A stretch of DNA of 7,432 bases from Burkholderiaceae bacterium (GTDB lineage: Bacteria; Pseudomonadota; Gammaproteobacteria; Burkholderiales; Burkholderiaceae_D). Within the stretch, counting starts at the first letter, position 1, and each line of letters opens with the position of its first letter. The notes beneath the pieces were generated by a model, which was not told the origin of the DNA, did no database searches, and was given only the letters and a program-made list of their open reading frames with translations. The translations under genes and the position numbers were made by a program. The DNA lies in assembly GCA_031261905.1 (NCBI GenBank), contig JAISIS010000138.1:1-7432 (forward strand), written 5' to 3'. Shown here in pieces: positions 1 to 6,590 of the stretch.

Positions 1-391
1 CATCAATACCAGTTGGTGGGGCGGCTTTGTCATCGAAAAGGAGGGGCTGCGCCTGTATCATTCTGGCGATACTGGCTGGTTTGACGGCTTTGCCGAGATC
101 GGGCAGCGTTTTGGCGAAATCCACGCTGCCATGCTTCCTATCGGGGCTTACGCGCCGCGCTGGTTCATGAGCCCCCAGCACATCAATCCCGATGAGGCCG
201 TTGAGGCGATGCCCATCCTTGGCGCGAAACGCCTGATTCCCATGCACTGGGGCGCATTCAAGCTCTCGGATGAACCACTGGATGAGCCGCCCAAACTGTT
301 GCGCACGGCATGGGAACGCGCCAACCTGCCGGATCACTCGCTGGAAATCCCCGCCCTGGGGCAGATTATGCTGCTGGATACCTTTGTCTGA
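1..391 (+). CDS. MBL-fold metal-dependent hydrolase, NAPE-PLD/UlaG-like (3' part only)
   Basis: This is the C-terminal part of a metallo-beta-lactamase-superfamily hydrolase (COG2220-like, related to N-acyl-phosphatidylethanolamine phospholipase D). The 5' end lies outside the window, and the reading frame is open from position 2. About 129 residues are visible. They begin INTSWWGGFVIE, followed by the metal-ligand motif YHSGDTGW, then FAEIGQRFG, LPIGAYAPRWFM, QHINPDEAVEA, MHWGAF and DEPLDEPP. The Asp of SGDT and the His of MHWG are typical zinc ligands in this fold; the HxHxDH motif should lie upstream and is not seen. The stop is TGA at 389-391. The family fold is clear, but the substrate cannot be named. 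Homologues are annotated as phospholipase D-like or simply as MBL-fold hydrolases. The gene converges with the kinase gene on the other strand, and the two stop codons abut. Confidence 0.9.
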   Translation, partial: INTSWWGGFVIEKEGLRLYHSGDTGWFDGFAEIGQRFGEIHAAMLPIGAYAPRWFMSPQHINPDEAVEAMPILGAKRLIPMHWGAFKLSDEPLDEPPKLLRTAWERANLPDHSLEIPALGQIMLLDTFV

Positions 392-2005
392 CTATCCGGC
401 CAACGGCATCAGCTTGCGCTTTAAGCTATCCCAATCCACGCCGGAATCAAGGTTATCACCATCTTCATTGCGGATTTCAACGGTGTATTCCAGTTCTTCC
501 GGAGAAAGCGGCTCAAATTGCTGTTGCTTCATGGCCAATACGGCTGCACCTGCTTCGGAAGGATCATCCTGCCGCGCCTGTCGTGCGATTACGCGGCGAA
601 GCAGGGTTTCCGGTGCAGCGGTAATCAGGGCAATGAGGAAAGGCACGCCCTGCTCGCGGGCCAGTTGATAAAAGCGCTGGCGCTCTTTGGCGCGGAGAAA
701 TGCCGCATCCACAATTACCAGGAATCCGGCTTCCAGCAACTGGCCGACATGTTGCTCCAGTATGCCGTAAGTGATTGCCGAGGCATCCTTGCTGTAAATG
801 TTTTCTGGCGCTTCGGCACTGCTTTGCAAGGCCTGCAAGCCATAGTGCCGCTTGCGCTCCACGTCGGAACGAATCCGGATAGCGCCGATTTTCCCCAGCG
901 CGGCCAGCGAAAAGCCGCTTTTTCCCGCTCCGGGCAAGCCGCAGGTTATCAGCAATCCTGATCGTCTGTCCCACAGCAAATCCCGCGCCAGTTCCAGGTA
1001 ACTGTGGCTATCCGCCAGATAAACCTGCTTTTCCGCCTCCGTTGCCACCTGCTGGCAACGCATTGCAATGACTTTTGCGCGCACCAGCGCATGGGAGGCG
1101 CTGAAAAGATGTAAAAGGCGTACGCCCTGGTAATCGCCCGTTACTTCCAGGTAGCGGCTCAGCAAACGCCAGGCATAGTCCGGCCTGCCGAAATGCAGCA
1201 AATCCGCAAAGGCAAAGGCCAGATCGCATATCACATCCACACAGCGGAAATCAGGCGCAAATTCAATGCCGTCAAACGGGATGGCATTACCATCCATCAC
1301 CACGATATTCCCCATGTGCAAATCACCGTGGCACTCTCGGATGAAGCCGTTTTTCCTGCGCGTCCCGATGAGCTGGCGGCAATTATCCAGCAAGGAGAGA
1401 TGCCGTTTAGCAAGCGCATCCAGGGCATCCCGTTCCGCCATCAGGTTCAGACTGGAGAAAAGCGCGCGCAATTCCCCATAATTGTTTTCAATGCCCTGCC
1501 GCACAAACTCATGCGCGCCATAGGCTGTACCGGATGGCGCTTCCGGAAGCGGCGGCAAACTCTGGTGGAAACGCGCTACATTCTCCGCCAGGCTATCTAT
1601 ATGGGAAACATGCAGGCGGTTATCACGCAACAAATGCCCCATCTCGTTTTCCTGCGGAAAACGCTTCATTTCCACCGCATATTCCAGAACGGGTTCGGCA
1701 TGAAGACGGGGACTCTCCGGGATGCCGCCAATCGCGACAACCTGCTGATAAATTCCCGGCGCGGTACGCCTGTTCAGGCGAATCTCTTCCTCACAATAAT
1801 GACGTCTGGCGGACAACCTGGAAAAATCCAGGAAATCCAGCTTGAGCGCCTTCTTTATTTTGTAGGCTTTGTCTTTCGTCAGCAGAATCCACGAAACATG
1901 CGTTTCAGCCATTTCGGGACGAAGCTGAGTTTCGTCATGCAAGGCCCGCTGAAAGGCGTGAACCAGTTCCGCCTGGCGTTCCGGATTGGAAACAACGTCA
2001 GTCAT
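392..2005 (-). CDS. Fused aminoglycoside-phosphotransferase-like kinase and P-loop kinase/ATPase
   Basis: This 537-residue protein has two nucleotide-binding modules. The N-terminal part (about 30-335) resembles APH/choline-kinase-like phosphotransferases. It has a Lys-rich strand AYKIKK (48-52), a catalytic loop HGDLHMGN (226-233, D228 as base and N233 as metal ligand), and FDGIEF (244-249), where D245 is the expected second metal ligand. The C-terminal part (about 350-535) is a P-loop kinase-like domain (AAA_33 type). It has Walker A GLPGAGKS (356-363), IRSDVERKR (378-386) and a Walker B-like strand FLVIVDAAF (428-436). Proteins of this architecture exist (COG2187 plus COG0645), usually annotated as bifunctional aminoglycoside phosphotransferase/ATP-binding protein. 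The substrate is unknown to me, and resistance should not be assumed. The ATG at 2003-2005 lies 18 bp after the cpoB stop, with only a weak GGAA as a possible ribosome site. Cotranscription with tol-pal is inferred. The stop is TAG at 392-394. Confidence 0.88.
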   Translation of the reverse strand: MTDVVSNPERQAELVHAFQRALHDETQLRPEMAETHVSWILLTKDKAYKIKKALKLDFLDFSRLSARRHYCEEEIRLNRRTAPGIYQQVVAIGGIPESPRLHAEPVLEYAVEMKRFPQENEMGHLLRDNRLHVSHIDSLAENVARFHQSLPPLPEAPSGTAYGAHEFVRQGIENNYGELRALFSSLNLMAERDALDALAKRHLSLLDNCRQLIGTRRKNGFIRECHGDLHMGNIVVMDGNAIPFDGIEFAPDFRCVDVICDLAFAFADLLHFGRPDYAWRLLSRYLEVTGDYQGVRLLHLFSASHALVRAKVIAMRCQQVATEAEKQVYLADSHSYLELARDLLWDRRSGLLITCGLPGAGKSGFSLAALGKIGAIRIRSDVERKRHYGLQALQSSAEAPENIYSKDASAITYGILEQHVGQLLEAGFLVIVDAAFLRAKERQRFYQLAREQGVPFLIALITAAPETLLRRVIARQARQDDPSEAGAAVLAMKQQQFEPLSPEELEYTVEIRNEDGDNLDSGVDWDSLKRKLMPLAG

Positions 2006-2023
2006 CAGGAGAAATTTCCGGAA

Positions 2024-2737
2024 TTATTTGAATTGTTTCAGGCGCTCCTGCGCTTCCTTTGCCGCTTCGGATTCGGGATACTTTTCAATAATCGTATTCA
2101 GAGTCTTTTTGGCGGCCCATAGATCTTTCTGTCCGAGATGACAGCTTGCCATAGTCAGCATGGCATCCGGCACCTTTTCACTTTCCGGGTAACGCTTTAG
2201 CAAAACGGCATAGGCTGACAAGGCGTTCTTGTACTCTTTCTGCAAATACCATGAATTACCCAGCGCGAACTGCGCCAGCACCGCCAGTCCCGATTTGGGA
2301 TAGCGCTTCAGGAACGCGTTGTACCCCTGCGCCGCCTCCTTGTAGTTTCCGGCCTGGAAAGCAGCTTCGGCCTTGTCAAACGCCTTCTTTTCATCAGGTT
2401 CTATCATGGCGCTTTTGCCATCCACCGTTACTTCCTGCGGTTCCATCTTGCTGACGCGGTTATCAAGGTCAAGATAAAAATTCTTTTGCTTCTGTTGCAG
2501 GGTGTGCAATTCGTTGGTCAGCACCTCAATCTGCCCGCGCAATTTGGCGATTTCTTCCTTCAACTGCTCGTTCTGCGCGGAAAGCTCCAGCAAGGCGGAT
2601 TTATCCGCCTTGTCCGCGCGCAAATTCAGAATGGAACGGCGGGCCTCGGTATCTTCAAACAAGGCCGCCTTTGCCTGCCAGGGAAGCAGGCAGGCAATCA
2701 GCAGCGAGAAGACAAAACAAGCGGTTCTTCTGCCCAT
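2024..2737 (-). CDS. cpoB: Tol-Pal system protein CpoB (YbgF), periplasmic coiled coil plus TPR
   Basis: CpoB is a periplasmic protein that in E. coli coordinates outer-membrane constriction by Tol-Pal with septal peptidoglycan synthesis by PBP1B. This copy has 237 residues, close to the family length. It starts with a signal peptide (MGRRTACFVFSLL..., likely cleaved after QAKA at about residue 24). A charged coiled coil follows at about 40-97, expected to form a trimer, and then a linker. Three TPR-like repeats lie at about 115-235, with recurring YPxSxxA and LGNSWYLQKEYKNAL-type sequence (RYPKSG, RYPESEK, KYPESEA). The ATG at 2735-2737 follows the pal stop by only 3 bp. No good Shine-Dalgarno sequence is visible, so translational coupling to pal is likely (inference). 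It is the last canonical gene of the tol-pal cluster. Confidence 0.94.
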   Translation of the reverse strand: MGRRTACFVFSLLIACLLPWQAKAALFEDTEARRSILNLRADKADKSALLELSAQNEQLKEEIAKLRGQIEVLTNELHTLQQKQKNFYLDLDNRVSKMEPQEVTVDGKSAMIEPDEKKAFDKAEAAFQAGNYKEAAQGYNAFLKRYPKSGLAVLAQFALGNSWYLQKEYKNALSAYAVLLKRYPESEKVPDAMLTMASCHLGQKDLWAAKKTLNTIIEKYPESEAAKEAQERLKQFK

Positions 2738-2740
2738 GGT

Positions 2741-3241
2741 TTATTGGTACACAATGTCGGCACGGCGGTTTTCAGCCCATGAGGCCTCATCATGACCCAG
2801 CGCCCTGGGCTTTTCCTTGCCGAAGGACACAGCTTCCATCTGGCTGTCGCTCACACCCATCAGCGACATTGCCTTGCGAACAGCCTCCGCGCGTTTTTGC
2901 CCCAGCGCCAGGTTATATTCGCTGCCGCCCCGTTCATCCGTATTGCCCTGGATAAGGATGCGGCGGTTGCGGTTCTTGTTCAGGTAACGCGCATGCGCCT
3001 GTACAATGGGTTTGTACTCATCCTTGACGACATAACTGTCCAGATCAAAATACACACTGCGCCTTGCCAGTTCACCTTTAGGGTCATTCAGCGGATCTGT
3101 GGAACCGGTGTCCACAGTAGCTACCGTCCGGGAATCCGTCTCAGGCGCATTGGCAGTCTCATCCAGCTTGACAGATGATTCACAAGCCGTCAGGCACAAA
3201 GCCGCCAGGAAAACGAGCAGCAGTTTTTGTAATTTGTTCAT
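2741..3241 (-). CDS. pal: Peptidoglycan-associated outer-membrane lipoprotein Pal
   Basis: Pal anchors the outer membrane to peptidoglycan and is mobilised by TolB and TolA during division. This copy has 166 residues, near the usual length. A lipoprotein signal peptide ends in the lipobox LTAC, with C20 as the lipidated residue. The next residue is Glu rather than Asp, consistent with outer-membrane sorting. A flexible linker (about 21-58) leads to an OmpA-like domain (about 60-166) with VYFDLDSY, GNTDERG (99-105), ALGQKRAEAV, GKEKPRALGHDE and NRRADIVY. D102 and R117 occupy the spacing of the Asp/Arg pair known to bind diaminopimelate in OmpA-like domains. The ATG at 3239-3241 has a good upstream GGAG five bases away. 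The stop is TAA at 2741-2743, 3 bp before cpoB. Confidence 0.97.
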   Translation of the reverse strand: MNKLQKLLLVFLAALCLTACESSVKLDETANAPETDSRTVATVDTGSTDPLNDPKGELARRSVYFDLDSYVVKDEYKPIVQAHARYLNKNRNRRILIQGNTDERGGSEYNLALGQKRAEAVRKAMSLMGVSDSQMEAVSFGKEKPRALGHDEASWAENRRADIVYQ

Positions 3242-3260
3242 GATTGCTCCAGCTCAAAAA

Positions 3261-4553
3261 TTACTTCATAAATGGTCCCCACGACGGCTCACGAATATCG
3301 CCGGCCTGCAGGGAAATTTGCTGTTTGACGCGTCCATCAATCGACACTATTGAAAGCAGTTTGCGGCGTCCCGCCTGCGTTGCGTACATAATATACTGCC
3401 CATTCGGCGAAAAACTGGGGGATTCATCTTTCGTCGTGCCCGACAGGCGCTGTTCCTGACCATTCACGAGATCCAGCAGGTAAAGCTGGAAACCTCCGCC
3501 ACGCCGTGAAACATAGGCCAGATGTTTGCCATCAGGGGAAATTCTGGGGCTGATATTGTAGCCGCCAGAGAATGTCACACGGGAAACGCGATCCCCGTTA
3601 ATCCCGGTTTTGTATATCTGGGGAGCACCGCTCCTGTCACTGGTAAAGTAAATGGATTGCCCGTCCGGCGAGAATTGAGGTTCGGTATTGATGCTGTTGC
3701 TTTTGGTCAGCCGACGAAGCCCCTGGCCATTGGCATTGACAATATACACCTGGGTCAGGCCATCGCGGGAAAGCGCCACCGCCAGACGGGAGCCGTCAGG
3801 AGACCAGGATGGCGCTGAATTGTTGCCCTTGTAATTGGCAATAACGGTACGCTGCCTTGTCACCAGATTCTGGATATAAACAACCGGCTTCTTGGCTTCA
3901 AATGACACATAGGCCACCTTGGTGCCGTCAGGAGACCAGGATGGTGAAATAATCGGCTCGTTTGAACGCAACGCCACCTGTCTGTTTTCACCGTCCGCAT
4001 CAGCCACTTCCAGGCGATATTCACGTCCTGAGCGGGTGATATAGGCAATACGGGTGGAGAAGATACCTTTGAAGCCTGTCAGCTTCTCGTAAATATCGTC
4101 CGCAATCTTGTGCGCGGAAAGGCGCAGGGATTTTTCAGAGGCGGCCATGGACAGAGAGGAAATCTTTTGCTTTTTCGCCATGTCATGCAGGCTGTAGCGA
4201 ACCTCATAACGCCCCGCCGCCACCGCGCGTTTTACGCTGCCATCCGCCAGTGCCGCCGCACCTTTGGTCTGCAAGTCGTCATAATTGACGACAGCATCTT
4301 CTGCAAGCACGGTTGTGGTGTCAATAATGCGGAATACGCCGCTGCGTTCAAGATCCGCCTTGATGATGGCGGAAGGCCGCTCCTTTGCCGACTCTTCGCC
4401 AGAAAACCCGGTAACAATGATCGGAATCTGTTGCGCGCCAACCCCTGATATTTCGATGTGAATCTTTTCCTGCGCAAATGCCTGGGACGCCAGCAACAAA
4501 AACAAGCCAACCCCGAAAAACGGGCGCAACAAGCTGCCTTTCTTTTTCTGCAT
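3261..4553 (-). CDS. tolB: Tol-Pal system beta-propeller protein TolB
   Basis: TolB is the soluble periplasmic partner that binds Pal and, through its N-terminus, TolA. This copy has 430 residues, the same length as the E. coli protein. A signal peptide (MQKKKGSLLR..., hydrophobic to about 22) ends at SQAFA, with probable cleavage after A27. An N-terminal alpha/beta domain (about 30-165) precedes a beta-propeller whose blades carry the repeated motif S-P-[DN]-G at residues 207-210, 251-254, 295-298, 339-342 and 382-385. The protein closes with REPSWGPFMK. The first four motifs are spaced exactly 44 residues apart. The ATG at 4551-4553 is 3 bp after the tolA stop. A GAAAGG Shine-Dalgarno sequence lies within the tolA 3' end, 7 bases upstream. 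The stop is TAA. Confidence 0.97.
   Translation of the reverse strand: MQKKKGSLLRPFFGVGLFLLLASQAFAQEKIHIEISGVGAQQIPIIVTGFSGEESAKERPSAIIKADLERSGVFRIIDTTTVLAEDAVVNYDDLQTKGAAALADGSVKRAVAAGRYEVRYSLHDMAKKQKISSLSMAASEKSLRLSAHKIADDIYEKLTGFKGIFSTRIAYITRSGREYRLEVADADGENRQVALRSNEPIISPSWSPDGTKVAYVSFEAKKPVVYIQNLVTRQRTVIANYKGNNSAPSWSPDGSRLAVALSRDGLTQVYIVNANGQGLRRLTKSNSINTEPQFSPDGQSIYFTSDRSGAPQIYKTGINGDRVSRVTFSGGYNISPRISPDGKHLAYVSRRGGGFQLYLLDLVNGQEQRLSGTTKDESPSFSPNGQYIMYATQAGRRKLLSIVSIDGRVKQQISLQAGDIREPSWGPFMK
3792..3944 (-). repeat. Exact 21-bp repeat in two adjacent TolB propeller blades (3792-3812 and 3924-3944)
   Basis: Two perfect 21-base copies lie 132 bp (44 codons) apart inside tolB, one blade period. 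They encode the conserved SWSPDG turn around residues 205-210 and 249-254. The flanking bases differ on both sides. Protein conservation explains most of the identity. Identity at every synonymous position is more than the protein motif alone requires. Confidence 0.85.
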
Positions 4554-4556
4554 GAA

Positions 4557-5366
4557 CTAGCCTTTCGGTTTGTGCGACAAAATAAACCCGGACGGCATCC
4601 TGCCTGACTGGTCCTGCGGATAGGGCGCCGATCTTTCAATTGCACGCTGCACCGCTTCATCAAAGCCGGGTACGCCGGATGATTTGCGTTTTTTGATTCC
4701 CCTTACCGAACCATCCGGCAATAACTGCACCTCATACTCAACCGGTGGATTGCCACTTAAGCCTTCAGGCACGTTGAATACCGTGTTCGACTTAATTTTA
4801 GCACCAACCTTCCGGCTGTAGCCAGCATCCGCGCGACCGCTACCCGTTGAATAAGGCGAAGTGCCACTGCCACCTGTACCGCTTTTCGCCGCCAGACGCC
4901 TGGCTTCCTCCGCCATGATGGCATTGGCCTTTTGCTGGTCGGCCCGCTTGAGCTGTTTGGCTTTTTGCTCTTCTTTTTTCTTCGCTTCCGCTTTCTTTTT
5001 TTCTTCCTTGCGCTGTTCTTCTTTGCGTTGCTCTTCCTTACGCTTTTCTTCCTTGCGCTTCTTTTCCTGCTCCAGCGCGATATCCGGTTTTTCCTCTACC
5101 GTTTCCTTTACCGGCTCGGGCGGCACAGCAGGCTTTTCAGGCGGAGCTTCTTCCGCAACCGGTTCGGGCGCAGTCGCCACTGGCGCGGCATCCCTGACCT
5201 TGATATCCCAAACTTCGGCTTCGGCCATCTCGCCCTGATCGTTTTTCCAGCTGACGCCAATCCAGAGAAACGCCAGCAACGCCATATGCACGAACAATGC
5301 CAGAATCAAGGACTGCTTGGTCTTTGATTCTTTCGGGATGAAATATAACCCTGACTCCTGTTTCAT
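4557..5366 (-). CDS. tolA: Tol-Pal system energy-transducing protein TolA
   Basis: TolA spans the periplasm and carries force from the TolQR motor to TolB/Pal. This copy has 269 residues, much shorter than the E. coli protein (421), because the central helix is short. Domain I has a single N-terminal membrane helix at about 18-40 (QSLILALFVHMALLAFLW) with a conserved His, H27. Domain II has an acidic Pro/Ala/Glu-rich stretch (about 58-95) and then a highly charged Lys/Glu/Gln/Arg helix (about 98-160) built partly from KEEQR-like pentapeptides. Domain III (about 180-269) is the TonB-like C-terminal fold, with VEYEVQLLPDGSVRGIKKRKSSGVPGFDEAVQRAI. The ATG at 5364-5366 follows the tolR stop by 18 bp, with a weak GCGGAA ribosome site. 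The stop is TAG at 4557-4559. Residue A23 stands where E. coli has the Ser of its S-x3-H membrane motif. Confidence 0.95.
   Translation of the reverse strand: MKQESGLYFIPKESKTKQSLILALFVHMALLAFLWIGVSWKNDQGEMAEAEVWDIKVRDAAPVATAPEPVAEEAPPEKPAVPPEPVKETVEEKPDIALEQEKKRKEEKRKEEQRKEEQRKEEKKKAEAKKKEEQKAKQLKRADQQKANAIMAEEARRLAAKSGTGGSGTSPYSTGSGRADAGYSRKVGAKIKSNTVFNVPEGLSGNPPVEYEVQLLPDGSVRGIKKRKSSGVPGFDEAVQRAIERSAPYPQDQSGRMPSGFILSHKPKG
5002..5061 (-). repeat. Four tandem 15-bp repeats in tolA central helix
   Basis: Four imperfect 15-bp units (5002-5016, 5017-5031, 5032-5046, 5047-5061) lie head to tail. They encode KEEKR/KEEQR-type pentapeptides around residues 102-122. The plus-strand unit is close to TCTTCCTTGCGCTTT, with a few substitutions in each copy. 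The unit is a whole number of codons, so copy-number change would keep the reading frame. Confidence 0.88.
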
Positions 5367-5384
5367 AAATTCCGCGCCGGATCG

Positions 5385-5834
5385 CTAACGGGTCGCCAGC
5401 CCTACCCTCTTAATGCCCATTTTCCTGGCATCGGACAAGGTTTTGATGACTTCTTCGTAGCGAATATCCTTGTCTCCCGATATCACAACCGGATAGTCAG
5501 GATGGCTGGAATGAAAATCCCTGAGACGCCGCATCAGCGCCTCATGATCCGGTACGGATTCGGTCCTTCCGCCAGCCTTCCCTTCCTGCCTGACGCCAAT
5601 TTCCGCGTTTGCGTCAGGACGCAGCGCGATATGGATATAGCTGGTCGGCGGCAGTGCCGTTTTTTCTGCGGACGGCAAATTGACGGTGCCAGGAATAGTC
5701 GCGGGTGACACGACCATGAAGATAATCAGCAACACCAGCATAACGTCAATGTACGGAACGACATTGATTTCCGATTTGAGTTTGCTTTTGCGCCCGCCGC
5801 GCAGGGAGCCTTGCCCGGATATCTGATATGACAT
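5385..5834 (-). CDS. tolR: Tol-Pal system inner-membrane protein TolR (ExbD/TolR family)
   Basis: TolR is the inner-membrane dimer that forms the proton-driven motor with TolQ. This copy has 149 residues, close to the family length. A basic cytoplasmic N-terminus (GGRKSKLKSE) leads into INVVPYIDVMLVLLIIFMVV (23-42), the single membrane helix. D30 corresponds to the essential proton-carrying Asp (D23 in E. coli). The periplasmic domain (about 55-149) ends with PVVISGDKDIRYEEVIKTLSDARKMGIKRVGLAT, typical of ExbD/TolR. The ATG at 5832-5834 is 9 bp after the tolQ stop, with an excellent AGGAG six bases upstream. The stop is TAG at 5385-5387. Confidence 0.97.
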   Translation of the reverse strand: MSYQISGQGSLRGGRKSKLKSEINVVPYIDVMLVLLIIFMVVSPATIPGTVNLPSAEKTALPPTSYIHIALRPDANAEIGVRQEGKAGGRTESVPDHEALMRRLRDFHSSHPDYPVVISGDKDIRYEEVIKTLSDARKMGIKRVGLATR

Positions 5835-5840
5835 GGCGTT

Positions 5841-5845
5841 CTCCT
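5841..5845 (-). promoter_or_regulatory. tolR ribosome binding site overlapping the tolQ stop codon
   Basis: The minus strand reads TAGGAGAACGCCATG. AGGAG shares its first two bases with the TAG stop of tolQ and sits six bases before the tolR ATG. It is the strongest Shine-Dalgarno sequence in the operon. The arrangement implies tight translational coupling of the two motor subunits (inference). Confidence 0.8.
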
Positions 5846-6521
5846 ATTTTGACTGTCTCTGGAGAATATTCGAGAATTCTTCAATAAAGCTCTCAAAGCG
5901 TATGGCAAGCCGATCCACTTCATGAGAATAGCGGTTATACGCCAGCACTGCTGGAATCGCGGCAAAAAGACCGATGGCCGTGGCAATCAGCGCTTCCGCG
6001 ATACCCGGCGCAACCGTTGCCAGCGTGGCCTGCTGCACATTGGCCAGGCCGCGGAACGCGTTCATGATCCCCCAGACTGTGCCGAAAAGACCCACGTAAG
6101 GGGAAACCGATCCGACCGATGCCAGGAAAGAAAGGTGGGATTCCAGATGATCCATCTCCCGCTGATAGGCGGCCCGCATGGCACGGCGCGCCCCGTCAAG
6201 CAACGCGACCGTGTCAGTGCCTGACAGGGAGGATTTGCTTTTCATATATTCGCTCATGCCTGCATGGAAAATGCGCTCCAGAGCACCGGAACGGTTATTA
6301 CTGCTGGCGCGTTCATACAGGCTTTTGAGATTGCCGCCTGACCAGAACGCGCTCTCAAACGCTTCCGTCTGGGCATAGGCATCCCGGACGGCAAACATCT
6401 TCCGGAAGATGTACATCCAGCTCAGAACAGAAACCGCCAGCAGCAGCGCCATCACCAGTTGCACCAGGAGTGAGGCATGAAGGATCAGGGAAATAAATGA
6501 AAGGTCTTGAGTAACAGTCAT
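5844..6521 (-). CDS. tolQ: Tol-Pal system motor protein TolQ (MotA/TolQ/ExbB family)
   Basis: TolQ is the multi-spanning inner-membrane stator of the Tol motor. This copy has 225 residues. Three hydrophobic segments lie at about 17-38, 131-157 and 168-195. The family signature is SVGSVSPYVGLFGTVWGIM (136-154) and APGIAEALIATAIGLFAAIP (171-190). T148 and T181 occupy the places of T145 and T178 of the E. coli protein, which line the proton path. The ATG at 6519-6521 gives an N-terminus (MTVTQDLSFISLILHASLLV) that aligns with the E. coli start. No clear Shine-Dalgarno sequence is seen upstream. The stop is TAG at 5844-5846, overlapping the tolR ribosome site. Confidence 0.97.
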   Translation of the reverse strand: MTVTQDLSFISLILHASLLVQLVMALLLAVSVLSWMYIFRKMFAVRDAYAQTEAFESAFWSGGNLKSLYERASSNNRSGALERIFHAGMSEYMKSKSSLSGTDTVALLDGARRAMRAAYQREMDHLESHLSFLASVGSVSPYVGLFGTVWGIMNAFRGLANVQQATLATVAPGIAEALIATAIGLFAAIPAVLAYNRYSHEVDRLAIRFESFIEEFSNILQRQSK

Positions 6522-6590
6522 AGGAAGAATGTCAATCGTTGGAGATTCATCAAAATGCGGGGCTTAACCGCCTGGTATTGTATTCGCTTT
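6522..6590 (-). other. 69-bp ybgC-tolQ gap, largest intergenic space in the cluster
   Basis: On the minus strand this gap contains TACAAT (plus positions 6577-6582), a fair match to a sigma-70 -10 box. No convincing -35 box is found 16-18 bp upstream of it. A TTGACA also occurs near 6529-6534, but nothing like a -10 follows at the right distance. A four-pair GCGG/CCGC hairpin is too short to call a terminator. Whether a secondary tolQ promoter exists here cannot be decided from sequence. Confidence 0.35.

Noticed and set aside
348..361. Possible CCCC/GGGG hairpin near the end of the hydrolase gene as a terminator
   Set aside because: The stem is only four pairs inside coding sequence and has no following T-run.
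392..2005. Calling the kinase an antibiotic resistance gene
   Set aside because: The APH-like fold is shared by many metabolic kinases. The fused P-loop domain and housekeeping context give no support for aminoglycoside modification.
2006..2023. Overlapping short palindromes GAAATTTC and TTCCGGAA in the cpoB-kinase gap
   Set aside because: Each is only 8 bp, in an AT-rich 18-bp gap, with no promoter nearby. This is too little to call an operator.
1193..2122. 309-codon plus-strand open frame opposite the kinase gene
   Set aside because: The minus-strand product has clear kinase motifs. The plus-strand translation shows no domain signature and runs across the kinase start into cpoB.
4932..5327. 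Long plus-strand open frames opposite tolA, rich in Leu and Phe
   Set aside because: They are the antisense of the Lys/Glu-rich tolA repeat (CTT/TTC triplets read as Leu/Phe). tolA explains the region fully and they match no family I recognise.
6529..6534. TTGACA (minus strand) just before tolQ as a -35 box
   Set aside because: No -10-like hexamer follows at 16-18 bp, and any transcript would start inside tolQ.
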